Origin: Pyxicephalus adspersus
Taxonomy: Eukaryota > Chordata > Amphibia > Anura > Pyxicephalidae
Assembly (NCBI RefSeq): GCF_032062135.1
Contig: NC_092859.1
Coordinates: 110,415,343-110,479,342, forward strand
Reading direction: 5' to 3'
Length of the DNA: 64,000 nucleotides
Below are positions 47,072 to 60,764 of the stretch, in pieces. The notes beneath the pieces are model-generated. The model saw nothing but the letters and a program-made list of their open reading frames with translations, ran no database searches and was not told the DNA's origin. The translations under genes were made by a program, and so were the position numbers. Numbering within the stretch: the stretch's first letter is position 1; each line of letters starts with the position of its first letter.

Positions 47072-48791
47072 TAAAACCAGCTTGCACATTCATGTTTAAA
47101 TACAAGCAATAACTTTATTTCAGATGTAAGCACATTATACATTGATGTTTTGAAATATATTTGACACAGTAATTGTACATATGATTGTATTCCCATAAAA
47201 TCTAAGACATAGTTTTGACAAAATTATTTTCATAAAATATTTTTTTTGTGACTGGAATCTGCAGATTTGAAAAATTATGTTAAACACAATCTGTGTCCAA
47301 TAAAATCATGGAATGTTTAGAAAAATACTGATTCATTATTCAAGAGCTAAGTTGCACCTAACAAAGATAGCCAAAGAAACTAAAAGTATATCTGCACCAG
47401 AGCACTGAGTTCTCAAATCTAGTACAACAGGTTTTTTTTTATAAATGTAGAAGAAGACATTATGGGGTTGTCTTTCAAATATTGTCACATCTATTGAAAT
47501 AACCAACTGTAGTTGTCCTATGAAGATGAGTAAACCTTGAACACCAACCAAACAACATAAACACAAATATGCAAACTTGCCAAAGGTTTTGTTCAACTAT
47601 GCTTGGGGTTAACACTTGTATGTATGTTGCACTATACATATTGTACACAGACACACACATAAAAGTCCAGACAAATGATACATTATTTAGGGTACTAATT
47701 AAACACATTTATCATTTCTAGATATTCCCTATATTATTGCAATTCTTCACTGTTTGGAATTTAGTTCCACTTTAAAGACCCACAGCAGCCCACTATTGTT
47801 CTTATAACAAATCATGGTAATTTTTTGAGTATCACATTTAAATATGTAGAATGTAGATATAGAAAATGGTCTTTTACTAATTTGCACAATTTCAAAGCTG
47901 TGTTGTACTTATAATGTTGTATATGTTAGTTTTCAACATTTTTGAGCTTGTTTAGACATCACCTAAAGTATTACAAGTGATAAATAAAATGTCTTGTAAT
48001 ATTCTATATGTAGAGTAGCCTTCTCGTGTTCACAATCAACTCAGTGTTACCTAAAGCTGCCCTTTCGTACGCCCACTCGTGCTTGTTAGTTTAACAGCTA
48101 GAAAGTTATTTGTACTACTGAAGAAAAACAGGACTTTCTTAAACATTTTTCTCAAATAAAAGCATGCTGCTGAAGGAAGACCTGTCAACAGCAAGCTTGG
48201 TGGCTTGTATTACACACTAGGATAGTAACTTGGTCTCACTCTGTGTACAGCTCTTCAAGATATTACTATATTTTCTAGATTTATGTTTCCTTAGTAGTAC
48301 TCATTCATTCAGTTTAAAATGTCCCCAAATTTTCCCAAAGCTAAACTTTATCTGTACATCAATAGATCCCACCATTTTTGACATTTTTGTTATAATATAA
48401 TGCATCAATGCTAACTATTCATCAATGCATCATTTGTCTTTTGCTTCATAGTTGAATTCCTGTACAGGAAATGGTTCACATCTTCAAGTTTTATACTTTC
48501 TCCTCCCTAAATTCTTAGTGCTCTCCGAAAAGGAACCCCATAGATGCAGGGGTGCTTGAAAGCTTGGAAACCTAAATTGTGCAGTTTTCACAACAGGTAT
48601 GCCAGGCAATGCTGGTCTTGTTTATTGATAAAAATCCCATTGAGGTTTGCAGGTAAAGATCAGTTAAAAAAAAAACACAAGTTATCATATCTAACTAAAA
48701 AAAAATAAAGTGCTATATTACTGATAAATTGAAAATAGTGGGTACATTCCTAGCACCAAAATCGTATGGAATAATATAAAACATATTATAT
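45721..48791. other. Intergenic with microsatellite, no gene recognised
   Basis: A slightly GC-richer patch at 46780-46995 next to the (AT)n tract gives open frames on both strands, but I recognise neither. Confidence 0.4.
47028..47070. repeat. (AT)n microsatellite
   Basis: About sixteen AT units followed by an imperfect ACACACATATATA stretch. Confidence 0.95.
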
Positions 48792-49123
48792 GGGCAGCAC
48801 GGTGGCTCAGGGGTTAGCACTCTGGCCTCTGCAGCGCTAGGTCCTAGGTTCGAATCCCAGCCAGTACACTATCTGCATGGAGTTTGCAGGTTCTCCCCGT
48901 GTCTGCGTGGGTTTCCTCCCACATCCCAAAAACATGCAGTTAGGTTAATTGTCTTCCCCCTAAATTGACCTTAGACTATATTAATGACATATGACTATAG
49001 TAGGGACATTAGATTGTGAGCTCCTTTGAGGGACAGTTAGTGACATGACTATGGACTTTGTACAGCGCTGTGTAATATGATGGTGCTATATAAATACTGT
49101 GTAATAATAATATTATTAATAAA
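48792..49123 (+). mobile_element. Full-length tRNA-derived SINE with L2-like tail
   Basis: The tRNA-like head has a Pol III A box TGGCTCAGGGG (48803-48813) and B box GGTTCGAATCC (48847-48857). The body includes GTGGGTTTCCTCCCACATCC and CATATGACTATAGTAGGGAC. The tail ACAGCGCTGTGTAATATGAT, GGTGCTATATAAATACTG and (TAA)n is shared with the L2 ends at 105-485 and 5329-5510. It is the reference copy in this window. Confidence 0.9.
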
Positions 49124-50180
49124 AACATGGTCTAATTCACACTGATCTGGTAGACTAGCAATAAAGTAAACCTTTGCAAGCTCTTCCCCTTGCTAAGCAA
49201 GGAATCAAGGCACAGTTCTTTTTTTTAGAGGAACTAGTTTTTTATGTAGCAACTTTAATTTTGAGTACATACATTTTATATAAATCATGATACTTTTTAT
49301 AAAAAGTATGATCACTTACTTCCATACCCCAGTAAAGGTGCCATTTTACAGACCAATCAACAGGCTCCCATGGTTATTCTTGTCTGAATATAAAGTGAAA
49401 TTTATATAAACTAATAATCTGCAGTTTTAGCAAATGGACCCAAAATGTTTATAGTTTTTCTTTAAAAACAGAGAGATGGGCAAGCAAAAAGATCAGTTTA
49501 GCATCAGGGATAGAAAATGTAATCTTTTAATTTTTCCGTAGCATAGATATGAGCTCTGTTTGCAGTAGTCCACATTTTAGTTTATTCTGATCTGTAAATG
49601 AAAAGGTTTTGTAATTACAACAATTCAGGCAATGGTTTACAGTAACAACATGAATTACACCGATACTATGACAACTACATTATCTCAGGTAGGTTTTATG
49701 ATATTACTTAGAAGTTCATTCAGTTGCAATTGCTTTTTATTGTTCTTAGGTTAGCTTCCTTATCTAACAGTATTTAGGGCTTCCTGAGTAGAGCAAGTGG
49801 ATACCTGCCAAAATAATTAGTAGCTCACAATAGATGACCAAGCTTCACTTTAGTTTTTCTAGCGCTTTGAAATGTTCCTCCTGCTTGACATCTGAATACA
49901 CACTTTGCATATCAATATCTCTATCAACGCATATCCTGTATATTTCATTCATATTCCACATCACTTACTCCTACCTGCGTCAGTACTGCATTGCCATAGT
50001 TTTTTAGGATTCCATAGTGTGATGGATAAAACTTGGTGAGTGAAGGTTTTAGCGGATTATTTTTAGATAAATTGTTTGAAGCTGAGCTATAGCCTATTCT
50101 AGTTATACATCTGAATGATATCAACTGAATGTCGATATTCTTATCAGTGGAATAGACAGGGGAATGGCAGTTGCTGAGAC
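49124..50180. other. Intergenic, nothing recognised
   Basis: AT-rich sequence; short chance frames only. Confidence 0.4.
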
Positions 50181-50575
50181 TGGGCCGCATACACACGTGC
50201 AATAATAGTCGTCAGAAAGGATCTTTCACAATTTTTTCCAACGACTATTATTGCACGATGCACTAATGAGTGCAGTACGCACATAAATAGAGATGTCAGG
50301 TTTCTGTCGCTGGAAATGATTTTATGTGATCATGCTCACTGACAGAAGTATGACCGAGCACTGTACACACAGTGCTGTCCGGTTCTGTGGAGAGGTTGGG
50401 GGGAGAGCAATTGAGTGCACCCCGCTGGGCTCTACTCCTTGGAGAAGTATTCCACTTTCCCCCCACTTAGTTGTTCATTGATCCACCAGGATGGATTGAT
50501 AAACAATGTCAGAGGAACACTGCTGCATCACGGGCCTCTGGCAACAACAAACTAGTGCGTACAAAGCATTAGACT
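50181..50575. mobile_element. MITE-like element with internal hairpin
   Basis: The left end is GGGCCGCATACACACGTGC and the right end GTGCGTACAAAGCATTAG, weakly inverted. TGCAATAATAGTCGT (from 50200) and ACGACTATTATTGCA (to 50257) form a 15-bp perfect stem. The element is GC-richer than its surroundings. Confidence 0.6.
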
Positions 50576-53500
50576 AAGTTCATTTTTGACAGCAAAACAG
50601 CTGTGATTCCCCTTCATCATCCAGTCCTATGCTGCCTCAAAGCCCTGGTTTGAAATGATTAGGAGTGAATGAAGTTCCTTTTTGTGCCTGCCGTGCATTT
50701 GTGGTGCAGTTTATGAGACACTTCATGCAGTTTCACAGGGCAGTCTGCCACTGAACCACTTCAGTAGGTTCTATTGGCATAACTTTAAGGTTATTACAAG
50801 TGACTAAAAAGTGTTTTGGTGTACAGCAGCAAGAGATTAGATATGTATTGCATGCAGTGCAATATTGAAAAGTGCCAGGTGGTGCGCCTAGCTAAAAGGG
50901 GCTGGAGAGAACACCTATGTTCCTAGGCAAGATTTTCCTATGCAATGCCTCCATGTTATGCTAAGTGTTTAACTGGCAAGCACAGCATTTGACAAGATAA
51001 GGCTATGTTGGCCCTTCTGCAGTTCAAACACACTAAAATAGGACATGCTGTGTTCAAAAACAAAATGTGACGCAAAGCGAGTCAAACACAGATTGTGAGC
51101 AGCCCTATGCTCTGCTTAATGAAAATCACCCTCTCTCTTTTTGTTGCTGACTGAAGGCAAAGCAAATGATGGTTTTCATTATAAAATCATATTTAAATTA
51201 AAATACAAATCATGTAAAAAGGCAAATGTATTTCAACTAAATGTGGGAACAAAAGTTATTGTGTCCTATTTATTTAGCAAACAGTGGATGGAAAGAGCAA
51301 GATTACTTATTACCAATTAGTACTGATTGCCGTATTCTCTCCTTTTCCACTGGTCCTCTGCAGCTTCTAATTTTAACTGGATGACACCAAGGGCCCACTC
51401 ACAACCCAGAAGTCCTCCCTGGACATAAACACGCATGTAACCCTCGCAGTGTAGGGGTCGCCAGATCCAAGAGAGTTCAATTTAAACGTCAATACATATA
51501 TTCTTAATTGTGCTAATGTTATAACATTGTTAGATAAATTTGGGTTTTGTATGATGTGCTTGTATGTATGTGTTGGGTGGGCACAAGGTAGCTGGCCAGG
51601 GAATGATAACAGTTTATATACTACCATGATGGAAGAGGTAACAGTAATTTTGTTTAGACATACCTGTTGCTAAAAGAGCTGTAGCTGAGCTTTTCTGAGT
51701 AGGATAGGAGGAACCCTAAACAGGCGGCTAGTTCAAAATTCATGTGACTTAACTGAATTGGCCACAACTGCTCCTGGGAACTGTGTTTTGCATAGAACAT
51801 GGTTTAACAATGCTACTTAAAGCCTTCCTACAAGCCCCAGCCTTGACAGTGCTTTTCACACACAATTTCCCACTTTAATTGAAGCTCTTAAGGTAACTTT
51901 GTGATCACTGTGGGAATTTGGCAGATTTTATTTATTGTATTTCATAAACGACAAATAAAGCAGTATGAACTTTACGGTTATATATAAACCAAATAAATGT
52001 TTTTATTGATTAGATTACATACTTTTTTATAATTTGTTATATTTGATTGTTCTAACAAAATTATGTATTCTAATAATTAAAAAATAGTTTATTTTGTTTA
52101 TATATAACAACTTTCTGTAAGCTTCCTAATACTTGAATTTTTGTATATGTGAATGAATTTGGGATGTAGTATTTTTACACCTACCACTATGACACATTAT
52201 TTATTAAGTTTATTCTATTTCATCTAAAATCAAGATTCATTCAAATTAGGTAATGATTGCAATGATTGCAATGATATACTGCATAGAGCAGTGCTGTTCA
52301 TCTACTTTTATTAATTTTCCCCTTTTAAACTGATTGCATCACATAACAGATCAGATGTTCAAGCTGTTATCTGTACCAAAAGAAAGTAGGAACACTCGTT
52401 CCTATGCGTTTGGTAAATATTTATCATATATGTGCAACGTTTTGCGGCATCAGTGAAATTGTTGCAAATGTATTAAAATTTAGAACAATACATACTTTCT
52501 GAAGGAAATGAGAGCTTAGCAACTAAATAAAATCCTTTTTTAATAAAAACCGGTTGCCAAGCATATATGTGGTTAACATCATTAAAAGACTGAGGGGATG
52601 AGGGATAAAGGGATAGTGTAATAAAATCAGCTTGATACAATATCAATATAGTGGTCAGATAAAATAATCTCACAAATCATGAAAACTGTCTCTTTCCCGA
52701 CACTTTTTGCAGTTTGGCTTCTTCAGGGGATTCAGAGAGACTTAAACTTTATTGACAAAATATAAAGAAAAATAAATCTTTTCAATCTAGTTTAAAAAAA
52801 ATTCCAATTATTCACAAAAGGAACAGATATAGTATAATTGTATGTTTGTTACCATATAGGCAGTCAACGCAAGAAAATATTGTATTAGCTATATTCAAGT
52901 ATACATACAAGGTATGTGACGGTCAATACATCTAAAAAGGCGAGTAAATGAAAGATTTTTTTCACTTACTTTATCCTTGACCAAATGCTAATCGGTAGGA
53001 TGGTAAAAGAAAAGAAGGAGTTAACCAAGAGGGTACACATGGTATAGTTGAGAGTATAGGGTGTACTTCTGTTAGTCAAAAAGATATAATCCTGATGATC
53101 TAGATGGGTTAGAAGTAAGAGAATGAATCTCAATTGTTGGGTGGGAGGAAATACATTATGAAAATTCCTTGATACAGTGAAAGCACTTACATGTATAATG
53201 TGACTGTGGAGGAGAAGCTATTAAGGCTACAGAGACTAAGGTAGTAATTGATCCTAGTGATAGGAAAAGATCCCAGGTATTGTTGGGTCCTGATATCTTT
53301 AAATTTATATAGAGAGGGATAGAAAAATAGATATTTAGTGTATTGGAAATAAATATCTGTCTTTCCCTCTGTCTTTTTACAACAATCATCTATGTACACT
53401 ATGTCCAAAATAAGTGCCAAATGAGAATACTACAACGCTGTTTTACTTCCACAGGAATGCTGACATTAATGTGTTGAAAACAGTCCTCTGTGGTATAAGT

Positions 53501-56500
53501 GTAGCCTGAAAGACCCACCAGTTTTATATAGACGCCCTAGTTGTACTACGTTAAAATCTTCATTGATCGAAATGTTATCTGAACACCCCAGAGGACTTTA
53601 TACTGTATGCCCTTTGCTTTCAACAAAGTCTTAAGCTAAGTGTGTAGGACGAGCTAACTTGTTTTGATACCAGCACAAACAACTCTAATTATTAAACACC
53701 AACTAGAGTGTAAAGGAAGCTGTCTGGCCAGTTCACTTTGTATTCCTTAGAGAAGTCAAATGAGGGCTTTGGAGAACTCTATGCACTAAATACCATCAGA
53801 TTTCTGACAGCGTCATGCCTTTCAGGCCTTGCTTTAATTGCTTCTTTTCTTACTCATATCTGGCAATTAAAAATAATCATAATATAAATCGTTTCTTAAC
53901 CCGCACAATACTGCAGACAAGTGTTTCTTTAACAAGGACATGCAGGACCATGGGTTTTTATGGAATACAACAGATGTATTTTAATCAGCATGCTCTATAT
54001 GTATTTATTAGAGTAATTTTTACATAAAAAGATATATGTTTATAATAGGTTTGAGAAGCTGTTTACAATATCTGGAGTGCCCTCAGATAGGTGTAGAGTA
54101 TATATTAAGCAAATGCAAATGTTGAGTAGAGTAGGAAATGTTTAAGGAAAGGCATAACATAAATCATTCTAAGGTATGCCTCATCCATAGGCAGTGTTTT
54201 TGTTTTTATTTAAAGGGGATTATGTTGTTATTATTCTATTGATCTTGTCACTATAAAAGTTTTACTGTCATTGTCATCAATACTGTCATCAATACTGCTG
54301 TCATTTTTAGCATAATCTACAAAAGGATTTAGAAATCTTCATTTTAGTTATCCAAACACATGAAAAGCAAAATGTGGGGATGAAATAAGTAAAAAGGAGC
54401 TTGCTGTTAACATGAATGGATACCTGAACTGAATTTTTGTTACAATTTAGTGACTGAAAATATTCAATTCTTTTAGTAATGTGTAGTGTTCTATTACATC
54501 TCATGTCACATACTCATTAAATTTAGACATGGCTAGATTTACTCATATGCATGGATTTTCCCTCTCTCTTCAACATATGGATACAAATTCATTTAACTGA
54601 GTAGGTATTTAGTATACCTTAAAGGTGGATAATTTGTTTACAGTTTTATCAACAAGCTCCTGAGGTAGTCAGGATCTGGGACTTAGTAATGGGTGCTGTG
54701 TTTATATCTTCAGCGCTATTGTGTGATATTTTATAACTAGATAAAAACACACATTCAAAAGCAATACTTTTTTAATGATTGCAAAAAGTTTTATGTATAA
54801 AACTGAATGGTATAAGTTATAGAAAAGAAATAGAAAACACACATTTTCTTGTTCTTTACTGACATCTTGTGGCCTTTAACCTCAAAGAAACATTCACCAT
54901 AAGTCTAAATGCAGACATTAGTGCTTTTAATATTAACATTCCTTTGCTGACTTAACAAGTGCTGTAAGTATGTACATTGTGCATATTCAATTATGAATAA
55001 ATGTGTTAGCACGTTAATGGACTACCTTGTAGCCCCATTGCACTCCTAAAACTAGCAACATCTCACTGGTCAAGTAAATAAGAAAACAACCCCATCATAA
55101 GCAAACGTGCAAGTTGTCACTAAAAACTATGGCCACAGTGAGTGTCTGGACACTAAATTCATAGGTATCCATTTGGTATGAGATGACATGACAAAGCATT
55201 GTTATCCAAACACATCGGTATCATAAAATATATAGTATCCCTGCCTTTGCCTCTAATGATCAAAGAGAAAAATAAGTATGCCATACACATTATTTTGTTA
55301 AAACAAAGAACCCTTTTCTTTTTTATGTTTTTCTTCCCTGCGCTGGTCACACTCAAACTTGTTGAGTATTGTGCGCTTCAGCAGCAGTTGCACATTACAG
55401 TTTTACTGCAATGACTGAAACAACACCCAGTGTAACGTCAAGGCTGCTTGTATTCCAAATTAACAGCAAACAGAAATGGGTGACAATACTGTTGCTGAAT
55501 TAAGGATTGCCTCCCTAAAAAGCAAGTTCCTTTAAATACACTTTACAAGCACAAATTCACTTTTTAAGTGTTTACATGTTTGGGTTTTGATACTTTTTAA
55601 AAGAAAATAATGGAAAACCAAAAAATAAAAGATTTATAGCTATAATGACTGGTCACAAAGACTAAATCTATTCCTAATTAGGAAGATTTAAAGACAATTC
55701 AGATTTAGAGGTAACCAAACGCTGGTATAAAAAGGCTGAAATTCACACACTAGTTACAAAGTCAGAGGGAGTGACTCATCCCATAGGGCCTATTCACACT
55801 ATTGTATTGGACTATTGCCATGCATGAATGTGCAATCATTAGGGAAGACAATTCATTTAATGAGCTGCTGCACACACCAAAACAGCATGTACTACTTCTT
55901 GAAGTACAACACACATCTATAGTTAAGATGCTTTGAGGTGCCGTTAACAAAAATTGTCACATGCATTTCACCAATGTAAAGTCCATTGCTGTCACACAGT
56001 AGTGTGATTGGGCCCTTACAGTATCGCCACTTTTAAGGTTTTGGTCAGACAAAGGTGCCCTCCAAGCAGAGGGTAATAAATGTGTGTTAAATAAATATAG
56101 CATACAAAGTAAACTATCCTCACAGAATATGAGGTCATAACAATCCTTTGGGATTATTTTACTCAATAATGATGAAATTATACAGGGTAAACAGTATTAT
56201 TATCCAAACTTGTTTATTTATATATTACATTAGCTTGGAAACTTCATTTTTTTACAGTTGCTTTGTATATTGCTAGCAAGTTTCTTGTTATTGGAAAGAA
56301 AACAATACAGTTGAAGTCACATCACAGACTAACTCCCTTATGATTAAAACTTGGCTTCTTGCATTATTCCTGTGTTTTATTTATAACATATTTTATTAGA
56401 TCAATCTTTCATCAGTTAACATTTGTGTTTGTTTACACACAGTGAATACTGCACTAATATACATACTTTGAGTGCTGTATACTGAGAAACTTCACCTTAT

Positions 56501-56574
56501 CATATGCTGTTATATGTAAACATAGGAGCACCCTTATAAGTTTGCTTTAAGGAAACAACATTGGATAAGATGAA
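50576..56574. other. Intergenic, no gene recognised
   Basis: 6 kb of AT-rich sequence. I found no exon with a known translation, RNA gene or repeat end I could name. Confidence 0.4.
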
Positions 56575-57000
56575 GTTTTACAGTAAACAGTGTGAAGTTT
56601 TTCCATATTCCAAGCCCCTGCTCAGCCTGAGGAGGTTGTGTTTCCCAACATGCGCTTTCTCCCAGGACCTGCGCAAGGGATAGTGTCTGGTGAAGGGCTG
56701 GAAGAGAACCAGGAGCCCACAGATCATGCAGTACCAAGATTCCAACCAGATGAGGTACACAAGGGCAAGACACAAGCAGAGTAGGGGTCACAGGCAAAAG
56801 GTTGGTCCAGGCAGCATAAACTCACAGGGTCAGGAACAGGCAAGGTCAGCAACAGTAAATCAGATGAATAGTATACCAGCAGCAAGTTAGCCCAGTTTAA
56901 CAATACAACAGGCACTGGTGACTGGGAGCAGAGAGGCCAGCAGCCAATGGCAGCGCCGGATAAAGTCAGGAACTCACCTGCCTTTAATATCCCCTTCAGC
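56575..57000 (-). repeat. Long dispersed repeat, copy 1 of an inverted pair
   Basis: Its reverse complement follows 60765-61210 in order: GCTGAAGGGGAT, CATTGGCTGCTGGCCTCTCT, CCAGTGCCTGTTG, TGCCTGTTCCTGACCC, GCCTGGACCAACC, TGATCTGTGGGCTCCTGG and CTCAGGCTGAGCAGGGGC. The class is unknown; an LTR or leader of a retroelement is possible. Confidence 0.75.
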
Positions 57001-58989
57001 CTCAGAGTGTGAACTGGGGATGCTGATAAAATACATCAGGTTGCACAGCTCAATGGAAGCCGGGGCTGCTGCTTTTTCTATATTCTCCTTGTTACTGCAA
57101 GTGAGATTGCTGGACAAATTAGCCAGTGTGGGATACTGCAGTTTGCAGAGATTGTGCACATGTTGAATGTTCATTGCCTAGCCAAATTTTAGGGTGCATT
57201 TGTACTCAGGGGAGATCCAATGATTTTGGGGATAGAAGGCAGTCTCTGGTTTTTGCACTTACTTTCTATTCACTTACCCACTGTCCAGTTCAACCCCAAG
57301 AAAAACCTTCATATATGAGAATCATGCCCTCTCCTCTGCCTCCTAAAATGCAAATATATGTGCTTGCACAGTCAGTTTTTAGTCATTAAACACACAGAGG
57401 TGCAAGAAGGTATATAGGGCAATGTTAGCTATGGCACATGGGTGGCTGAGGCTTTCACTTAGCTTTTACTTTGGTGGTTATAGGGAATAAGTATAAGTGC
57501 CAAGGGGGGCTTGATGGCCAGTAAACCTGAATGTCTGGAGTAAAGGCTACCCTTAAAGGGTACTTGTATTTATTTTAAAACTACAGAAATCAGCCTTGTG
57601 GGGACAAAAAATAGAAGAGATTTTCTGGATTAAATGCTTCTCAAAGATTTCTTCAGTGAACCTGAAGTAGTGATGTCTGGCTTTTAAACCTCTTAATCAT
57701 CCAACTCAGCAATATTCCACCTAATTAATGGGTTTGAATACTGTATTTAAAAGCTCTTTTTTTAAACAGAGCTTCAATCAAATGTAACAAAACATTTAAA
57801 CATCAATTAAAAGATAACAAACAAACATACACAAAACAGCTTTTGGTGTAATGTTTATCTTCAGTTCAGTGATTTTCCCTGCAATAGTATTTTTGTCTTT
57901 GGATTCTGATGGCCAGCTTAAATAAACCCCTTTCCTTCATTTCCAAGAGCATGTTTCTTGTCAGTACATAAACTAATTAGCGAGTTTTCACCCAGAAAAT
58001 GTTTTTAGATGGGTAGGAGAAAGCTGTAATTGGTTGATCAAAATATGGGCAGGGCAATACGCAACACTTAGTGCTCCCAAATTGTTTGTGCTATATCCAG
58101 TAACCCCTATAATTGGGTCCTTCTTAGTATCTTTTGATCTTCTTTGTATTGTTCCCCTGACTGCCCAGTGGCCCAATATGGTGACCCATCTTCTTAGCGC
58201 ACAGTGCTTTGTAAAGAGTGTAGTGTAATAGTGTAATCAATGTTGTTTAATAACTTAGGCTTATTCACATTAGTGGTAAAAATCTGTGGCATTTACTGTT
58301 TCCATTGGCTTACAGGCAACTGTGCAGAGCCTGGGAATGGTAACATGCTGTAACTGCTCGGATTTTATAGATGTTTGCATGTGACTACAAAAGCCTGCCA
58401 ATGCATCAACTTTTTGTTTTCACTATTTTTATTGAAACATAAAAAAATCGGAATGCTTAAAAAGCTTGCTTTCACAGTGGTGACAAATAGTTATAATTCA
58501 TGTTTATGGGAATGGCTGGGGCCTGATACAGAAGGATTTCCTACATCTACAGACATTCTGAGGTTAGTTCTTCAAGATATTTGGAGTAACCCACCTGCCA
58601 AGTTTCTTCAAAAACTGTGTACAAGTATACTTTGAAGAATAGATGTTGATTTGAAAGCAAAGAGTGATCACACCAAAACCTATTTAGATTTTTCTTTGTT
58701 CTTCTGTTCATTCATTTTGCATTGCTTATTGATAAAAAATAAACTATTAACTTGAACTCCAGGTAAACTATTATCTACCTCTAACTGTTCACTGTAAGGT
58801 TAAGGTGTTTGTTTTTGTCTAAGGGTAGATAGTTTACAAAAAAAGTACTATATTCCTTGCTCCCCATCTGGCACCATCTTTTCCTTCACTGTACTGGTCC
58901 CCTTCAATGCTGGCCTATTAGCTTTGCATTGTATGCGGTGACACTCACCCACCACTCCCTCTTCATCCCAGCACAGGGAAAGCTCCAGT
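57001..58989. other. Intergenic, no gene recognised
   Basis: Mixed composition; chance frames below 90 codons. Confidence 0.4.
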
Positions 58990-59265
58990 GCCGCCATCTT
59001 CCTTTTTCTTCCTGCTTCTGCCCATACCACCCAATCCTGCATGTGCATGGGATTGGCATTTTTTTCCCTATTGAAGAAAAAGCTCCTTCTTCACATGCCC
59101 TGGGCTGTGTGACATAAGTATCCCGGGATATAATAATAAAGACAGAAGGATAGGGGCTTCACACCTAACCCTCCCCCCCAAAAAAAAACAAAGGTAATTT
59201 GTACCTTACATAAAAGAGTTGTCTACCCTTTAATGTAAAGTAAAAATATTATTTTAGGTCTGCTT
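58990..59265. repeat. Interspersed repeat, ACATAAAAGGGTAGACAA family, fourth copy, inverted
   Basis: CCTTACATAAAAGAGTTGTC and ACCCTTTAATGTAAAG stand at the right end, with AGTATCCCGGGATATAA in the core. The left boundary is unclear. Confidence 0.55.
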
Positions 59266-59524
59266 AAATTAACAAATACATATAGGTTGAATTTAAGGAA
59301 TTGTTAATTCACAGACTATTTGTTCTTACCACTGAAAAACAAGTAAAACACATATTAGAAGCTTTTTGTCCACTGATATTTTTACAGATTAAAGGGTTAG
59401 TCAAACAAAAATTATTCCTAATTATCATATTGTGCTTGGAATATACTGTACATCCTCTTTTCGGTACTACATTCAGTAGAATTGTCCAATTCAGGTTATA
59501 CTACCCATTCATTCATGATTTTTT

Positions 59525-60509
59525 NNNNNNNNNNNNNNNNNNNNNNNNNNNNNNNNNNNNNNNNNNNNNNNNNNNNNNNNNNNNNNNNNNNNNNNNNNNN
59601 NNNNNNNNNNNNNNNNNNNNNNNNNNNNNNNNNNNNNNNNNNNNNNNNNNNNNNNNNNNNNNNNNNNNNNNNNNNNNNNNNNNNNNNNNNNNNNNNNNNN
59701 NNNNNNNNNNNNNNNNNNNNNNNNNNNNNNNNNNNNNNNNNNNNNNNNNNNNNNNNNNNNNNNNNNNNNNNNNNNNNNNNNNNNNNNNNNNNNNNNNNNN
59801 NNNNNNNNNNNNNNNNNNNNNNNNNNNNNNNNNNNNNNNNNNNNNNNNNNNNNNNNNNNNNNNNNNNNNNNNNNNNNNNNNNNNNNNNNNNNNNNNNNNN
59901 NNNNNNNNNNNNNNNNNNNNNNNNNNNNNNNNNNNNNNNNNNNNNNNNNNNNNNNNNNNNNNNNNNNNNNNNNNNNNNNNNNNNNNNNNNNNNNNNNNNN
60001 NNNNNNNNNNNNNNNNNNNNNNNNNNNNNNNNNNNNNNNNNNNNNNNNNNNNNNNNNNNNNNNNNNNNNNNNNNNNNNNNNNNNNNNNNNNNNNNNNNNN
60101 NNNNNNNNNNNNNNNNNNNNNNNNNNNNNNNNNNNNNNNNNNNNNNNNNNNNNNNNNNNNNNNNNNNNNNNNNNNNNNNNNNNNNNNNNNNNNNNNNNNN
60201 NNNNNNNNNNNNNNNNNNNNNNNNNNNNNNNNNNNNNNNNNNNNNNNNNNNNNNNNNNNNNNNNNNNNNNNNNNNNNNNNNNNNNNNNNNNNNNNNNNNN
60301 NNNNNNNNNNNNNNNNNNNNNNNNNNNNNNNNNNNNNNNNNNNNNNNNNNNNNNNNNNNNNNNNNNNNNNNNNNNNNNNNNNNNNNNNNNNNNNNNNNNN
60401 NNNNNNNNNNNNNNNNNNNNNNNNNNNNNNNNNNNNNNNNNNNNNNNNNNNNNNNNNNNNNNNNNNNNNNNNNNNNNNNNNNNNNNNNNNNNNNNNNNNN
60501 NNNNNNNNN
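59525..60509. other. Assembly gap (985 N)
   Basis: A run of N. Open frames of 340-400 codons reported across it consist almost wholly of unknown residues and carry no information. Confidence 0.99.
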
Positions 60510-60764
60510 TGAAAATGAATTCTCTGATTAGGAAACATGGATCATCTCAGTGTAAACTGGTCCTTTTAATGGTAAAATAAACCACCTGACTGTTAAGAGA
60601 TGATTTTCTGGCCATCAATCCTGTGCTGTGCGCCATTACAGTATCAAACACTGTTTATTCATGTCACTTGTAGCAGCAAAAAGAACTAGGAAATAGCAGT
60701 AACCCCTGCTCCCCCTTAGCCTTGCAGCCTGAGATACTTTTTTAGCATCCCTCGCACATACTGT

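Noticed and set aside
46748..47196. Three open frames around the (AT)n tract
   Set aside because: Part of each translation is the tyrosine-isoleucine repeat coded by the microsatellite; the remainder matches nothing I know.
48792..48865. tRNA-like sequence with A and B boxes
   Set aside because: It continues without a break into a SINE body and L2-like tail and does not fold as a mature tRNA with a proper anticodon arm that I can see, so it is a SINE head and not a tRNA gene.
59301..60538. Open frames of 340-400 codons on both strands
   Set aside because: They consist almost entirely of unknown bases of the assembly gap. The same applies to the frames at 61863-63033.
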